64,000 bases of DNA, from assembly GCF_004365175.1 (NCBI RefSeq), contig NZ_SOCE01000001.1:1537154-1601153 (forward strand), read 5' to 3'. The DNA comes from Kribbella voronezhensis (GTDB lineage Bacteria; Actinomycetota; Actinomycetes; Propionibacteriales; Kribbellaceae). This document shows, piece after piece, positions 15,858 through 24,765 of the stretch. Positions within the stretch are counted from its first letter, which is position 1, and every line of letters starts with the position of its first letter. The notes beneath the pieces were generated by a model, which saw only the letters and a program-made list of their open reading frames with translations, did no database searches and was not told the origin of the DNA. The position numbers and the translations under genes are program-made.

Positions 15858-17069
15858 GTGCTGTCGCAGGTGGTCGTCGTCGGTGCCTCGGCCGCTGGGC
15901 TCACCGCGGCCGAGGCGCTGCGGCGCGAAGGCTTCGCGGGTGAGCTGACCGTCATCGGCGACGAGGTGCATCCGCCGTACGACCGGCCGCCGCTGTCGAA
16001 GCAAATCCTTCGCGGCGGCTGGGAACCGGACCGGATCGTCCTGCGCACCGCTGACCTGCTGGCCGACCTGAAGGCATCCTGGCTCCTCGGTACGCCGGCC
16101 GCCGGACTCGATCCCGTCGGGCGCAAGGTGGTGCTCGCGGACGGCCGCGAGATCGGGTACGACGGCCTCGTCATCGCGACCGGGGCAACGCCGCGGCGCC
16201 TGCCGTTCGGGCACGACGTGGCCGGCGTACATCTCCTGCGCACGCTCGACGACACGCTGGCGCTCCGCGACGGCCTGCGCTCGGCAGGCTCGGTGGCGAT
16301 CGTCGGCGCGGGTTTCCTCGGCGCCGAGGTCGCGGCGGTCGCCCGGGAGGCGCGGCTCGAGGTTACGATGATCGATCCCCTGCCCGCGCCGATGATCCGG
16401 CAGTTCGGCGCGGAGCTCGCCGGGTTGCTGGCACAGCTGCACCAGTCCCGCGGTGTGAATCTTCGCTGCGGCGTGGGCGTCACCGCGTTGACGGGCGACG
16501 ACGGGCGGGTGACTGGTGTCGACCTCTCCGATGGCTCACATGTGACCGCCGATCTCGTCCTGGTCGCGATCGGCGCAATCCCGGCGACCACCTGGCTCGC
16601 CGGCAGCGGCCTCAGCCTCGGCGACGGCGTGGAATGCGACCAGTACTGCGTCGCCGCGCCCGGCATCGTCGCGGCCGGCGACGTCGCTTCGTGGCACCAC
16701 CCCGGCATCGGGCGGCGCCGGCTGGAACACCGGATGAACGCCACCGAGCAAGCCACCATCGCCGCGAAGAACCTGCTCGGCGCGCAACTCCCGTTCGCAC
16801 CGGTCTCCTACTTCTGGACCGACCAGTACGACGTCAAACTCCAGGTCTACGGCCGCTCCGGCGACGACCTCGACTTCCGCATCGTCGCCGGCACCCCCAC
16901 CGAAGACCGCTTCGCGGCCCTCTACGGCAACGGCCACCACGTCACCGGAGCCCTGACCTGGAACCTCCCCCGCCAAGCCCGCCTCCTCCGCACCCACGTC
17001 GCCAACCAAACCCCTTGGCAAGAGGCCCTGGCTTCGATCCCCACCGGCGAACTCGAGGTCGGCCGCTGA
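15858..17069 (+). CDS. NAD(P)H-ferredoxin reductase, FAD-dependent
   Basis: A 403-aa reductase of the rubredoxin/putidaredoxin reductase family. GTG start at 15858. Features: FAD-binding GASAAGLTAAEALR at the N-terminus, YDRPPLSK, ATGATPRRLPF, a second Rossmann motif VGAGFLGAEVAAVAREA near residue 150 for NAD(P)H, and AAGDVASW before the dimer/ferredoxin-facing C-terminal domain (FWTDQYDVKLQVYG). It completes the P450 chain. The 3' end runs into a small tandem repeat array. Confidence 0.95.
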   Translation: MLSQVVVVGASAAGLTAAEALRREGFAGELTVIGDEVHPPYDRPPLSKQILRGGWEPDRIVLRTADLLADLKASWLLGTPAAGLDPVGRKVVLADGREIGYDGLVIATGATPRRLPFGHDVAGVHLLRTLDDTLALRDGLRSAGSVAIVGAGFLGAEVAAVAREARLEVTMIDPLPAPMIRQFGAELAGLLAQLHQSRGVNLRCGVGVTALTGDDGRVTGVDLSDGSHVTADLVLVAIGAIPATTWLAGSGLSLGDGVECDQYCVAAPGIVAAGDVASWHHPGIGRRRLEHRMNATEQATIAAKNLLGAQLPFAPVSYFWTDQYDVKLQVYGRSGDDLDFRIVAGTPTEDRFAALYGNGHHVTGALTWNLPRQARLLRTHVANQTPWQEALASIPTGELEVGR

Positions 17070-17074
17070 CCCAC

Positions 17075-17200
17075 CGCGAGCAAACGCCGGCGGCGCTTCC
17101 CCGACGCGAGCTCAACGCCCGGCGGCGCTGCCCGGACGCGAGCTCAACGCCGGGCGGTGGTGCCCCGACGCGAGCTCAACGCCGGGCGGCGCTGATCCAC
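17075..17200 (+). repeat. four tandem copies of a 30-32 bp GC-rich unit
   Basis: Units begin at CGCGAG at 17075, 17105, 17137 and 17169 (spacings 30, 32, 32). The shared core is CGCGAGCTCAACGCCGGGCG followed by a GCGCTGCCC-like tail; the first copy is the most diverged. The units contain a GCC/GGC-rich inverted repeat and could fold into serial hairpins after the reductase stop codon. Not translated in any convincing frame. Confidence 0.8.
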
Positions 17201-17560
17201 CTGCGTCCGGCGGCAAGGAGCGTGGCGAGGCGACCGGCGAGTCTGGTTCGCCAGGTGATCTGCGGTCTAGAGGGTGCGAGCGGATCGACCTTCCTGTGCA
17301 CCGGTCTGGTCGGGTAGGTCGCCGCCTCTCGTCCCGCGCGCGATGGGCGGCTGCTGGGACGAAGGCTGTGCGGCGTACGGCCGAGTGGCTGGTGGGCTAC
17401 CGTCTGGCGTTTTCGGAGGACTCTTCGGTGCGCTGTAGCGCGTTCGGCATCATCACTGGTCATCGGATCCACCTCCGCGCCTCCAGTGACCGTTGCCCAT
17501 GGCACGCACACGTCGGAGAGCAGGCTGTGACAGCGTTGTTACATGCTGTCGCCTGGTCTG
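17201..17560. other. intergenic, no convincing gene
   Basis: Short frames on both strands here lack recognisable domains, ribosome-binding sites and actinobacterial third-position GC behaviour. It separates the P450 operon from the convergent aminotransferase gene. Confidence 0.5.
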
Positions 17561-19303
17561 TCAGCGCGACGGGCGGGTGATGCAGGTGGCGGGGAGGTCG
17601 AACCAGCGGAGGTGGTCGAAGTCGGAGTTGACGGTGGCCTCGTCGGCGGGTGGCGCGGTGTGCTGGCAGGCCGAGAGGAGTTGGCGGGCCTCGGCCAGGT
17701 AGCCGTCGAGGGCGGACTCCGGAGCGGTGTCGTTGTGGTGCGGGTAGCGCAGCGTGCCGTCCGCGTCGTAGCCGACTTGGGACAACCGCATCGGCGGCTC
17801 GACCGGACCGCGATGGTGTTTCCAGAGTCCGTTGGCCGGGTCGAACCGGTAGTCGCACAGCAACCGCCAGCCGTCCCGTGCGACGAGCTTCACCGCCTCC
17901 ACGACGTACGAGAAGACCGCTTCGGAGATGAAGTAGTTGAAGTTGACCCGCACCCAGCCGGGCTTGATTCCCTCGCAGCCGTGCATGATCTCCGCGGCGA
18001 ACTCCGCCGACTGCTGCAGGTCGATCCCGAGCAGCGTGTGCCCGTACGGTCCCGCGCACGAACAACCGCCCCGGGACTGGATCCCGAACAGATCGTTGAG
18101 CAGGGCAACGACGAAGTTGTGGTGCAGGTAGCGCCCCGACGGCGCCTTCACCACGAACGAGACGATCGACAGCCGCTCGGCGTCCAGGTTGCCGAGGATC
18201 TGGATGTTCGGCTCCTCGCGCCACGCCTCGACGGCGCGCCGCAGGTAGGCGTCCTCGTGCGCGCGGATCACGTCGATTCCGACCGCCTGCTTGAGCTGGA
18301 ACACCAGCCCGGCCCGGATCGACTCGATGATGGCCGGCGTCCCGCCCTCCTCGCGGTGGACCGGGTCGTCGAGGTAGCGGTGGTCGTTCGGGTTCACGAA
18401 CGCGACGGTGCCGCCACCCGGTACGTCGGGGACGCGGTTGTGCAGCAGGTCGCGGCGCGCGACCAGCACGCCCGGCGTACCGGGGCCGCCGATGAACTTG
18501 TGCGGACTGAGGAAGATCGCGTCCTTGTACGACAGCGGGTCGGCCGAGCGCCCGCCGTACATGTCGATCTCGATGTACGGCGCGGCGGCGGCGAAGTCCC
18601 AGAACGACAAGGCGCCGTGCCGGTGCAGGAGCGCGGAGACCCGCTGGGTGTTGCTGACGATGCCGGTCACGTTGCTGGCGGCGGAGAACGAGCCGATCTT
18701 GAGCGGCCGATCGGCGTACCGGACGAGTTCTTCCTCGAGCCGCGGGATGTCGATGTGGCCGTCCGAGTCCTGGCCGATCGTCACCACGTCCGCGATCGAC
18801 TCGCGCCACGGCAACTCGTTGGAGTGGTGCTCGTACGGGCCGATGAAGACGACCGGGCGGCGCTCGGGCGGGATCCGGTCGGTCAACTGGTACTCGTCGT
18901 CGAGGCCGGCCGGGATCCGCAGGCCGAGGACGCCGATCAGCTTGTCGATCGCGCCGGTCGCGCCGGACCCGCAGAAGATCACCGCGGTCTCGTCGTCGCC
19001 GCCGACGCTGTCGTGGATGATCTTGCGGGCGTCCTCACGCAGGCGGGTGGTCTGCAGGCCGGTGCCGCTGGACTCGGTGTGGGTGTTCGCGTACCGGGGC
19101 AGCACTTCGGCGCGGATGAAGTCCTCGAGGAAGGTCAGCGCCCGGCCGGACGCGGTGTAATCGGCGTACGTGACCCGGCGCTGCCCGTACGGACCGGGCA
19201 TCACCTGGTCGTCGCCGATCACCGACGACCGGATCCGGCTCAGCAGCGGGGTGTCCGGCGGCATCGCGAGCCGGTCGCTCGGGGCCGTCTCCTGGATCGT
19301 CAT
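17561..19303 (-). CDS. class V aminotransferase-fold PLP protein (SufS/IscS superfamily)
   Basis: A 580-aa PLP enzyme, long for the cysteine-desulfurase superfamily (about 400). The ATG at 19303 (MTIQETAPSDR) is chosen; the open frame continues upstream without a start context. Motifs in order: VIFCGSGATGAIDKL, GPYEHHSNELPW, FSAASNVTG, FWDFAAAAPY, and the lysine-bearing FLSPHKFIGGPGTPGVL for the PLP aldimine. A Cys-rich loop RGGCSCAGPYGHTLL near residue 430 could hold a catalytic cysteine but is not the canonical desulfurase loop. The gene is divergent from tenA; substrate not assigned. Confidence 0.85.
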   Translation of the reverse strand: MTIQETAPSDRLAMPPDTPLLSRIRSSVIGDDQVMPGPYGQRRVTYADYTASGRALTFLEDFIRAEVLPRYANTHTESSGTGLQTTRLREDARKIIHDSVGGDDETAVIFCGSGATGAIDKLIGVLGLRIPAGLDDEYQLTDRIPPERRPVVFIGPYEHHSNELPWRESIADVVTIGQDSDGHIDIPRLEEELVRYADRPLKIGSFSAASNVTGIVSNTQRVSALLHRHGALSFWDFAAAAPYIEIDMYGGRSADPLSYKDAIFLSPHKFIGGPGTPGVLVARRDLLHNRVPDVPGGGTVAFVNPNDHRYLDDPVHREEGGTPAIIESIRAGLVFQLKQAVGIDVIRAHEDAYLRRAVEAWREEPNIQILGNLDAERLSIVSFVVKAPSGRYLHHNFVVALLNDLFGIQSRGGCSCAGPYGHTLLGIDLQQSAEFAAEIMHGCEGIKPGWVRVNFNYFISEAVFSYVVEAVKLVARDGWRLLCDYRFDPANGLWKHHRGPVEPPMRLSQVGYDADGTLRYPHHNDTAPESALDGYLAEARQLLSACQHTAPPADEATVNSDFDHLRWFDLPATCITRPSR

Positions 19304-19397
19304 GGCGTCAGGGTAAGCCGGTTCGTGAAGTTCGTCTCCTGCCAATCGTCGGTGCGCTTGGCTAGGGTTCTCAGCAGTCGACGGTGAGGAGCTGGGG

Positions 19398-20066
19398 ATG
19401 ACGTTTTCCGCGGAATTGTGGGAGCGCGGCGCCGCGAAGGTGTACGAGGAGATCCTGCGGCACCCGTTCATCACCGGGCTCACCGACGGGACGCTGGAGC
19501 ACTCCGCCTTCCGCTACTTCATCATCCAGGACAGCCACTACCTGCGGGCGTACTCGCGTGCGCTCACCCTGGTCGCCGCCCGGGCCACCTCCGAGGACGA
19601 CGTACGTCTCTTCGCGACCCACGCAGCCGAGGCGATCGCGGTCGAGCAAGGTCTGCATTCGGAGTTGCTGGGGTCGCTGGGGCTGGAATCGGCCGACGTC
19701 GACGCTGCCGGGTCGCGGCCGACGACCACGGCGTACATGTCCTATCTGACGGCTGTCTGCGCGACGGGCACGTACGCCGAGGCAGTGGCCGCCGTGCTGC
19801 CCTGCTACTGGATCTATCGCGACGTCGGCCGGGAGCTGCTCAAGCGGTCGTCGCCGGATCCGATCTACGCACAGTGGATCTCGACGTACGGGTCGGAGGA
19901 GTTCGACGCGGTCGTAGAGTCGGTCCTGGCGGTCACGGATCGGCTCGGCGACGAGGTCGGGCCGGGTGAACGCGAACGGTGCCACCGGCACTTCTCCACC
20001 ACCACCAGGTACGAGTGGATGTTCTGGGACGCCGCGTACCGCGAGCTGGATTGGCCGGTCGGATGA
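19398..20066 (+). CDS. tenA: TenA/thiaminase II family protein
   Basis: A 222-aa all-helical TenA-type protein, likely an aminopyrimidine aminohydrolase that salvages base-degraded thiamine. Motifs: FSAELWERGAAKVYEEILRHPFITGLTDGTL, FRYFIIQDSHYL, the cysteine in VLPCYWIYRDVG (catalytic Cys equivalent), and YEWMFWDAAYRELDW with the C-terminal Glu. No TPP riboswitch is seen upstream. The stop overlaps the next start by ATGA (20063-20066), so it is translationally coupled to the FAD oxidoreductase, an unusual pairing that may indicate a substrate other than thiamine. Confidence 0.9.
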   Translation: MTFSAELWERGAAKVYEEILRHPFITGLTDGTLEHSAFRYFIIQDSHYLRAYSRALTLVAARATSEDDVRLFATHAAEAIAVEQGLHSELLGSLGLESADVDAAGSRPTTTAYMSYLTAVCATGTYAEAVAAVLPCYWIYRDVGRELLKRSSPDPIYAQWISTYGSEEFDAVVESVLAVTDRLGDEVGPGERERCHRHFSTTTRYEWMFWDAAYRELDWPVG

Positions 20067-21616
20067 AGGATTTCTACGACGTCGTGATCGTCGGCGGCGG
20101 CCACAACGGTCTCGTCGCCGCCGGCTACCTGGCCGGTGCCGGGCTGTCCACGCTCGTGCTGGAGCAGCAGGGGCAAACGGGCGGCGCCGCGGTCAGCCAG
20201 CAGGTGTTCCCCGGCGTCGACGCGCGTCTGTCGCGGTACTCGTATCTCGTCAGCCTGCTCCCCGACAAGATCGTGGCCGACCTCGGACTGTCCCTGGAAC
20301 TCCGGTCCCGCTCCGTCGCGTCGTACACGCCCGTACGCCGGGGAGGGCGCGACCTGGGTCTTCTGGTCGACCGCCCCGAGGGCGCCGCCACTCGCGCGTC
20401 CTTCGCGACGTTGACGGGAAGCGACACGGAGTACGACGCCTGGTCTGCCTTCTACGGATCGGTCAGCGAGCTCGCCGCAGTCGTCGCGCCGACCCTGCTC
20501 GAACCGCTGCTGCCCGCGGCGGAGTTGCGTCGCCGGGTGAATCCGGCGTTGTGGGAGGCACTGGTGGAGCGGCCGCTCGGAGAGGTGATCGAGCAGCGGT
20601 TCGCCGACGACACGGTGCGGGGCGTGGTCGCGACCGACTCGGTGATCGGGACCTTCGCCGGACTGCACGACGAGTCGCTGATCCAGAACCGGTGCTTCCT
20701 CTACCACCTGATCGGCAACGGCACCGGCGAATGGCGAGTCCCGGTCGGCGGCATGGGCGCCGTGACAGATGCCTTGGCGACTGCCGCCCGGCGGGCTGGT
20801 GCTTCGTTGGTGACGAACGCCTCGGTGACCTCGGTGCAAGCCGACGGGAAGCGGGGTTCCGTGACGTGGCTCGGCGGTGACGGCGAGCGTTCGGTCGACT
20901 GCTCCTTCGTGCTGGCCAATGTCGCGCCGGCCACGTTGGCCGGGTTGCGCGGCCTGGGCGGTGTGGCGCGGCCTGAGGGCTCCCAGCTCAAGATCAATCT
21001 GCTGCTGTCGCGGCTCCCCCGGCTGCGCTCGGGTGACGACCCAGCGCGCGCCTTCGCGGGGACCTTCCACATCGACGAGGACTACTCGCAACTCGAATCG
21101 GCTTATCTTGAAGCCGCTGGTGGCTCGCTGCCCGCAGTACCGCCGTCCGAGGTCTACTGCCACTCGTTGACGGACCCCTCCATCCTGAGTCCTTCGTTGA
21201 TTGCCTCCGGGCACCACACGCTGACGGTCTTCGGCGTCCACTTCCCGGCGCGACTGTTTGCCTCCGACAACGATGCCGCCCGCAACGAGTCCGTCCGCCG
21301 CGTGCTGGCCGGCCTGGAGTCGTACCTGGCCGAACCCCTCGAGCCCTGCATCGCCCGCGACGCCGAGGGCAACCTCTGCATCGAGGCCAAGACGCCGTAC
21401 GACATCGAGGCATCCGTCGGCATGCCCGGCGGCCACATCTTCCACGGCGACCTCCAGTGGCCCTGGCTCGACAACTCCGCCGACGCCGGCCGCTGGGGCG
21501 TCGAGACCGACGTCGCCAACCTCCTCATCTGCGGCTCCGGCGCCCGCCGAGGCGGCGCCGTCAGCGGCATCCCCGGCCACAACGCCGCCCAGGCAGTCCT
21601 CGAACTACACCCCTGA
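20063..21616 (+). CDS. FAD-dependent oxidoreductase, phytoene desaturase/PYROXD2-like
   Basis: A 517-aa flavoprotein. The ATGA overlap with tenA fixes the start. The N-terminus DVVIVGGGHNGLVAAGYLAGAGLSTLVLEQ is the dinucleotide-binding motif of the NAD(P)/FAD amine-oxidase superfamily, and GGAAVSQQVFPGVDARLSRYSY and the C-terminal CGSGARRGGAVSGIPGHNAA match the phytoene dehydrogenase-like clade that includes PYROXD2. No carotenoid genes are nearby, so a carotenoid role is not implied. Ends 77 bp before tRNA-Lys. Confidence 0.88.
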   Translation: MKDFYDVVIVGGGHNGLVAAGYLAGAGLSTLVLEQQGQTGGAAVSQQVFPGVDARLSRYSYLVSLLPDKIVADLGLSLELRSRSVASYTPVRRGGRDLGLLVDRPEGAATRASFATLTGSDTEYDAWSAFYGSVSELAAVVAPTLLEPLLPAAELRRRVNPALWEALVERPLGEVIEQRFADDTVRGVVATDSVIGTFAGLHDESLIQNRCFLYHLIGNGTGEWRVPVGGMGAVTDALATAARRAGASLVTNASVTSVQADGKRGSVTWLGGDGERSVDCSFVLANVAPATLAGLRGLGGVARPEGSQLKINLLLSRLPRLRSGDDPARAFAGTFHIDEDYSQLESAYLEAAGGSLPAVPPSEVYCHSLTDPSILSPSLIASGHHTLTVFGVHFPARLFASDNDAARNESVRRVLAGLESYLAEPLEPCIARDAEGNLCIEAKTPYDIEASVGMPGGHIFHGDLQWPWLDNSADAGRWGVETDVANLLICGSGARRGGAVSGIPGHNAAQAVLELHP

Positions 21617-21693
21617 AACTCCCACCCCGAACCGATTTCGCATCCCCCCACCACCCCTGCTACGATCCTCTTCGTTCGAACACAACAGAACAT

Positions 21694-21769
<76 letters not shown>

Positions 21770-21778
21770 GCACCACCC

Positions 21779-21818
21779 AGGCCCAGGCAGACATCGCAAT
21801 CTGTTCCTGGGCCTTTGT
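21779..21818 (+). terminator. terminator after tRNA-Lys
   Basis: AGGCCCAGG (21779-21787) pairs perfectly with CCTGGGCCT (21806-21814), followed by a short TTTG. The U-tract is weak but the stem is strong and correctly placed. Confidence 0.7.
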
Positions 21819-22156
21819 GCGTCCGGGGAAGTGATATCCCCCACGCCGACTCCTTCGTCGCCGGCTCCCACCCACCCCAAACCGCCGCTCCTCCGTCGCG
21901 GCTCGTGGCCGAGTGCGGGTTGCCTCCTGCCGAGACGGCGGCCCGCTCTCCCAACTGGCTCGTCGCGACCCTCCGCACCGAAGCAGCCGCCGGTATCCGC
22001 CTCCTCGAATGGGTGTTGGCACCGATGGTCGCGGCGGGTGGCGTCGGACATGGTTGGTGGTAGGACACACCTGAGGCAACGGCACGCAGCGCGCGGCCGC
22101 GTCGGCGTTATCGGCGTAGAGCTTCAGTCCCGTGTTCGCGAAAGGACGAAGCTTCG
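21819..22156. other. intergenic, no convincing gene
   Basis: Several overlapping short frames on both strands, none with a domain or good ribosome-binding site. The promoter for the downstream TraR-actin-kinase cassette should be here; no clear -10/-35 pair is evident. Confidence 0.5.
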
Positions 22157-22468
22157 ATGACCACCGTGGGCCGACCATCGACCCTGACCACGCACGACGC
22201 CCGCCGGCGGCTGGAACACGAACGCAGCTCGCGGCTGACCCAACTCGAAGCGATCGAGGACGGCGCGGCGCTCGCGGACGAGGAGCTCAGCAAGGCTCAG
22301 ACAGTCGCCATCCGGCGCGTGCTGGCTGAGATCCGAGCCGCTGAGGACCGTCTCATCGACGGCTCGTACGGCGTTTGCCAGGACTGCGGGACACGAATTC
22401 CGGTCGAACGGCTGGAGATCCTGCCTTACGTGCGCTTCTGCGTGAACTGTCAGCAACGCGCTACCTGA
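22157..22468 (+). CDS. TraR/DksA-type zinc-finger protein (first of two)
   Basis: A 103-aa DksA/TraR C4 zinc-finger protein. An N-terminal helical part (DARRRLEHERSSRLTQLEAIEDGAALADEEL) leads to the family LAEIRAAEDRLIDGSYGVCQDCGTRIPVERLEILPYVRFCVNCQQ; the CxxC-x17-CxxC site is complete. Canonical DksA acts in the RNA polymerase secondary channel with an acidic DxxDxA coiled-coil tip; that tip is not evident here, so effect on polymerase is uncertain. A second paralogue follows after 76 bp. Confidence 0.9.
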   Translation: MTTVGRPSTLTTHDARRRLEHERSSRLTQLEAIEDGAALADEELSKAQTVAIRRVLAEIRAAEDRLIDGSYGVCQDCGTRIPVERLEILPYVRFCVNCQQRAT

Positions 22469-22544
22469 ACAGCCCAGGCGCGCAACAGCCCGACGAGCTT
22501 CGTCGCGCGGTCCCGTCCACCCGAACTCTTAAGGGCGTGAAGTC

Positions 22545-22916
22545 TTGAGCTATCCGTTCGCCACCATCAACGAAGTCGAGCTGACTCCGGAGGACGTGAT
22601 CGCCTTGCGGACTGCCCTTCGGGACGAAGGCGCGTTCCGCCGTGAGCAACTCGCCGGGCTCGCCGAGACCTGGCCACTGGACACTGCCCAGCCGCACACT
22701 CCGCATGCGACGGCCCGCGAGGAGGTGCTGCACGCGCTGGCCGAGGCCGCTCAGAACGTGCTCACCGATGTCGAGGCAGCGCTCCACCGACTGGAGACCG
22801 GCCACTACGGCAGCTGCCATCTGTGCGATCGTCCCATCCCGCTGCCCCGGTTGCGCATCCTGCCCCACGCCCGGTACTGCGGCCCCTGCCACCAACTCAA
22901 GGAGACTCTGGCGTGA
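22545..22916 (+). CDS. TraR/DksA-type zinc-finger protein (second of two)
   Basis: A 123-aa relative of the preceding protein. The best start is TTG at 22545 with AAGGG nine bases upstream; the GTG at 22537 is out of frame. The zinc site is CHLCDRPIPLPRLRILPHARYCGPCHQ. The N-terminal part (EVELTPEDVIALRTALRDEGAFRREQLAGLAE) differs from the first copy, suggesting different partners rather than a recent duplication. Its stop overlaps the next start by GTGA (22913-22916), coupling it to the actin-like gene. Confidence 0.88.
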   Translation: MSYPFATINEVELTPEDVIALRTALRDEGAFRREQLAGLAETWPLDTAQPHTPHATAREEVLHALAEAAQNVLTDVEAALHRLETGHYGSCHLCDRPIPLPRLRILPHARYCGPCHQLKETLA

Positions 22917-23716
22917 CGATTCCGCGCCCGCCGCTGCTGCGGAAGCGCGGCGCGTGGGCGGCCGGCCGGCGTACGACCGGCATCGCCATCGACCTCGGCA
23001 GTGCACGCACCCGCGCGTGGATTCCCGACCGCGGTCTGGTCTTCGACGTACCGACGACCACGTTGTCCGGCGGGGAGGTGTGTCATCCCGTGCGGCGCGG
23101 AACGGTCGTCGATCCGGACGCGGCTGCGAGCATGCTCGACCACCGACTCGGCCGCCCCGCCGGCTTCGGTCGCTACTCGATCGCCGTCGTCACCATCCCT
23201 GTTCTGTGCACCGACCATCACCGCAGTACGGCGCTCACCGCGCTGAAGGTCCTCGACGCGCGCACGGTACTGACCATCCACAGCGTGAAAGCCGCAGCAC
23301 TCGGAGCAGGCGCCGGCCTCGACCAGCCGCTGCTGGTGGTGGACGTCGGGGCCCACCTGACCGAGGTCGGTCTGCTGGTGGACGGTGGCGTTACGCACGG
23401 CCGACGGATCGAGGCCGGAACGTCCGATCTGGGGGCGACCACGACCGTTGCCGAACTCGTGCAGTCGATCGTCGCAATGGTGACCGGTCTTCTGCGCCTG
23501 GACTGCGGCGGGCAGGTTGTCGATGCGCTGGAGCGTGGGCCGCTGCTCACCGGGGGCGGCGCACTCCGTCCGGAGATCACCTACCGGCTGGCCAAACGGC
23601 TCGTCGCCCCCGTGCGGCCGGCTGCCGCGCCCCAGTTCGCCGCCGTTCGTGGAGCCGGCCTCGCCTTGGTGGCCGCCGGCCACCACCCATCCGTCCCGCT
23701 CGAGGGCCTGCTGTGA
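22913..23716 (+). CDS. miniature MreB/actin-like protein
   Basis: A 267-aa actin-superfamily protein; MreB is usually about 340. Phosphate-1 loop GIAIDLGSARTRAWI (about 23-37), the PVRRGTVVDPDAAASML stretch equivalent to MreB PxxDGVIAD, VVTIPVLCTDHHRSTALTAL, phosphate-2 LLVVDVGAHLTEVGLLVDGG (about 142) and the adenosine motif GPLLTGGGALRPEI (about 213). Between phosphate-2 and adenosine motifs only about 55 residues remain where MreB has roughly 130, so subdomain IIB looks absent. Phosphate-2 reads DVGAHLTEV instead of DIGGGTTEV, which may weaken ATP hydrolysis. GTGA overlaps on both sides couple it to the TraR-like gene and sit near the kinase start. Function unknown. Confidence 0.82.
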   Translation: MTIPRPPLLRKRGAWAAGRRTTGIAIDLGSARTRAWIPDRGLVFDVPTTTLSGGEVCHPVRRGTVVDPDAAASMLDHRLGRPAGFGRYSIAVVTIPVLCTDHHRSTALTALKVLDARTVLTIHSVKAAALGAGAGLDQPLLVVDVGAHLTEVGLLVDGGVTHGRRIEAGTSDLGATTTVAELVQSIVAMVTGLLRLDCGGQVVDALERGPLLTGGGALRPEITYRLAKRLVAPVRPAAAPQFAAVRGAGLALVAAGHHPSVPLEGLL

Positions 23717-23802
23717 CCCACCCGCGATTCCAGGCCTACATCACGGTCAGCTGGTTCGGGTGGATAGTGGGCAGGGCAGGGATTGAGAGAGGCGACCGTG
23801 CG

Positions 23803-24765
23803 ATGGCCTTGTTCTGGCGGATCTTCGGACTGAATGCGTTGGTGCTCGGCGCTGCAACGGCGTTGCTGCTCTGGGCGCCCGTGACAGTGTCCGTGCCGGT
23901 GGCGCTGACCGAGGCGGTCGTACTGATCGTCGGCATGGTTGTGATGCTTGTCGCCAACGCCGTACTGCTGCAGGTCGGTCTGGCTCCGCTCGAGCGGGTC
24001 ACCCGCCGGATGGCGACCGTCGACCTGCTCCGTCCGGGCCAGCGGCTCTCGGTGGCCGGGCACGGCGGCGTACCAGACCTCGTCCGGGCGTTCAACGACA
24101 TGCTGGACCGGCTGGAGAACGAACGCGCCACCAGCAGCGCGCGTGCCCTGTCTGCCCAGGAAGGCGAACGACACCGGATCGCCCAGGAACTCCACGACGA
24201 GGTCGGCCAGAGCATGACCGCAGTACTGCTCGAACTGAAACGAGCCGCCGACCGCACCGCGGATCCAGTACTGCGAACCGATCTCCTGCATGCGCAGGAA
24301 ACCACCCGGTCAAGCCTGGACGACGTACGCCGGCTCGCGCGCAGGCTGCGCCCCGGCGTACTGGAGGATCTGGGTCTCATCAGCGCACTGACCACGCTGG
24401 CCAGCGATCTGTCGACCCATACCGGGCTGGCGGTACACCGCCACTTCGCCTCCGATCTGCCCCGATTGGACCAGCCGACCGAACTGGTGCTTTACCGGGT
24501 CGCGCAGGAAAGTCTGACCAACGTCGCCCGGCACGCCGAGGCGACCGAGGTCTCGGTGCGGTTGGACAGCGCCGGCGATACCGTCCAGCTGGTGATCTGT
24601 GACAACGGCCGCGGTATCGGCCTCGCGCACGAAGGCGCCGGCATCCGCGGAATGCGCGAGCGTGCGCTGCTGATCGGAGCGACCCTGGACCTGCAGTCGG
24701 TTCCCCACGGCGGACTCCAGGTCAGCCTGACCGTACCGCTGTCCCCCGAAGGCGGATCACGGTGA
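23803..24765 (+). CDS. NarL-family sensor histidine kinase
   Basis: A 320-aa membrane kinase (HisKA_3). ATG at 23803 is preceded by GAGAGAGG and gives MALFWRIFGLNALVLG, the normal start of this kinase type. An in-frame GTG at 23713 overlapping the actin-like stop would add 30 residues and full coupling; it cannot be excluded. Two membrane segments lie at about 8-25 and 35-62 with almost no sensor loop, then HAMP (LAPLERVTRRMATVD), the H-box ERHRIAQELHDEVGQSM and the HATPase_c motif DNGRGIGL. With so short an outside loop it likely senses a membrane or cytoplasmic cue, possibly through the actin-like protein. Overlaps the response regulator by GTGA. Confidence 0.9.
   Translation: MALFWRIFGLNALVLGAATALLLWAPVTVSVPVALTEAVVLIVGMVVMLVANAVLLQVGLAPLERVTRRMATVDLLRPGQRLSVAGHGGVPDLVRAFNDMLDRLENERATSSARALSAQEGERHRIAQELHDEVGQSMTAVLLELKRAADRTADPVLRTDLLHAQETTRSSLDDVRRLARRLRPGVLEDLGLISALTTLASDLSTHTGLAVHRHFASDLPRLDQPTELVLYRVAQESLTNVARHAEATEVSVRLDSAGDTVQLVICDNGRGIGLAHEGAGIRGMRERALLIGATLDLQSVPHGGLQVSLTVPLSPEGGSR

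Noticed and set aside
15674..16759. 361-aa minus-strand frame
   Set aside because: Opposite the ferredoxin and reductase genes; Ser/Arg/Ala-rich shadow.
17075..17200. Possible CRISPR array
   Set aside because: Units are contiguous tandem repeats with no unique spacers and no cas genes nearby.
17543..19387. 614-aa plus-strand frame
   Set aside because: Antisense to the class V aminotransferase gene; Val/Arg/Asp-rich with no motif.
19304..19397. TPP riboswitch before tenA
   Set aside because: No CTGAGA/ACC-type conserved segments and too short for the fold.
19865..21580. 571-aa minus-strand frame
   Set aside because: Antisense to tenA and the FAD oxidoreductase; composition is shadow-like.
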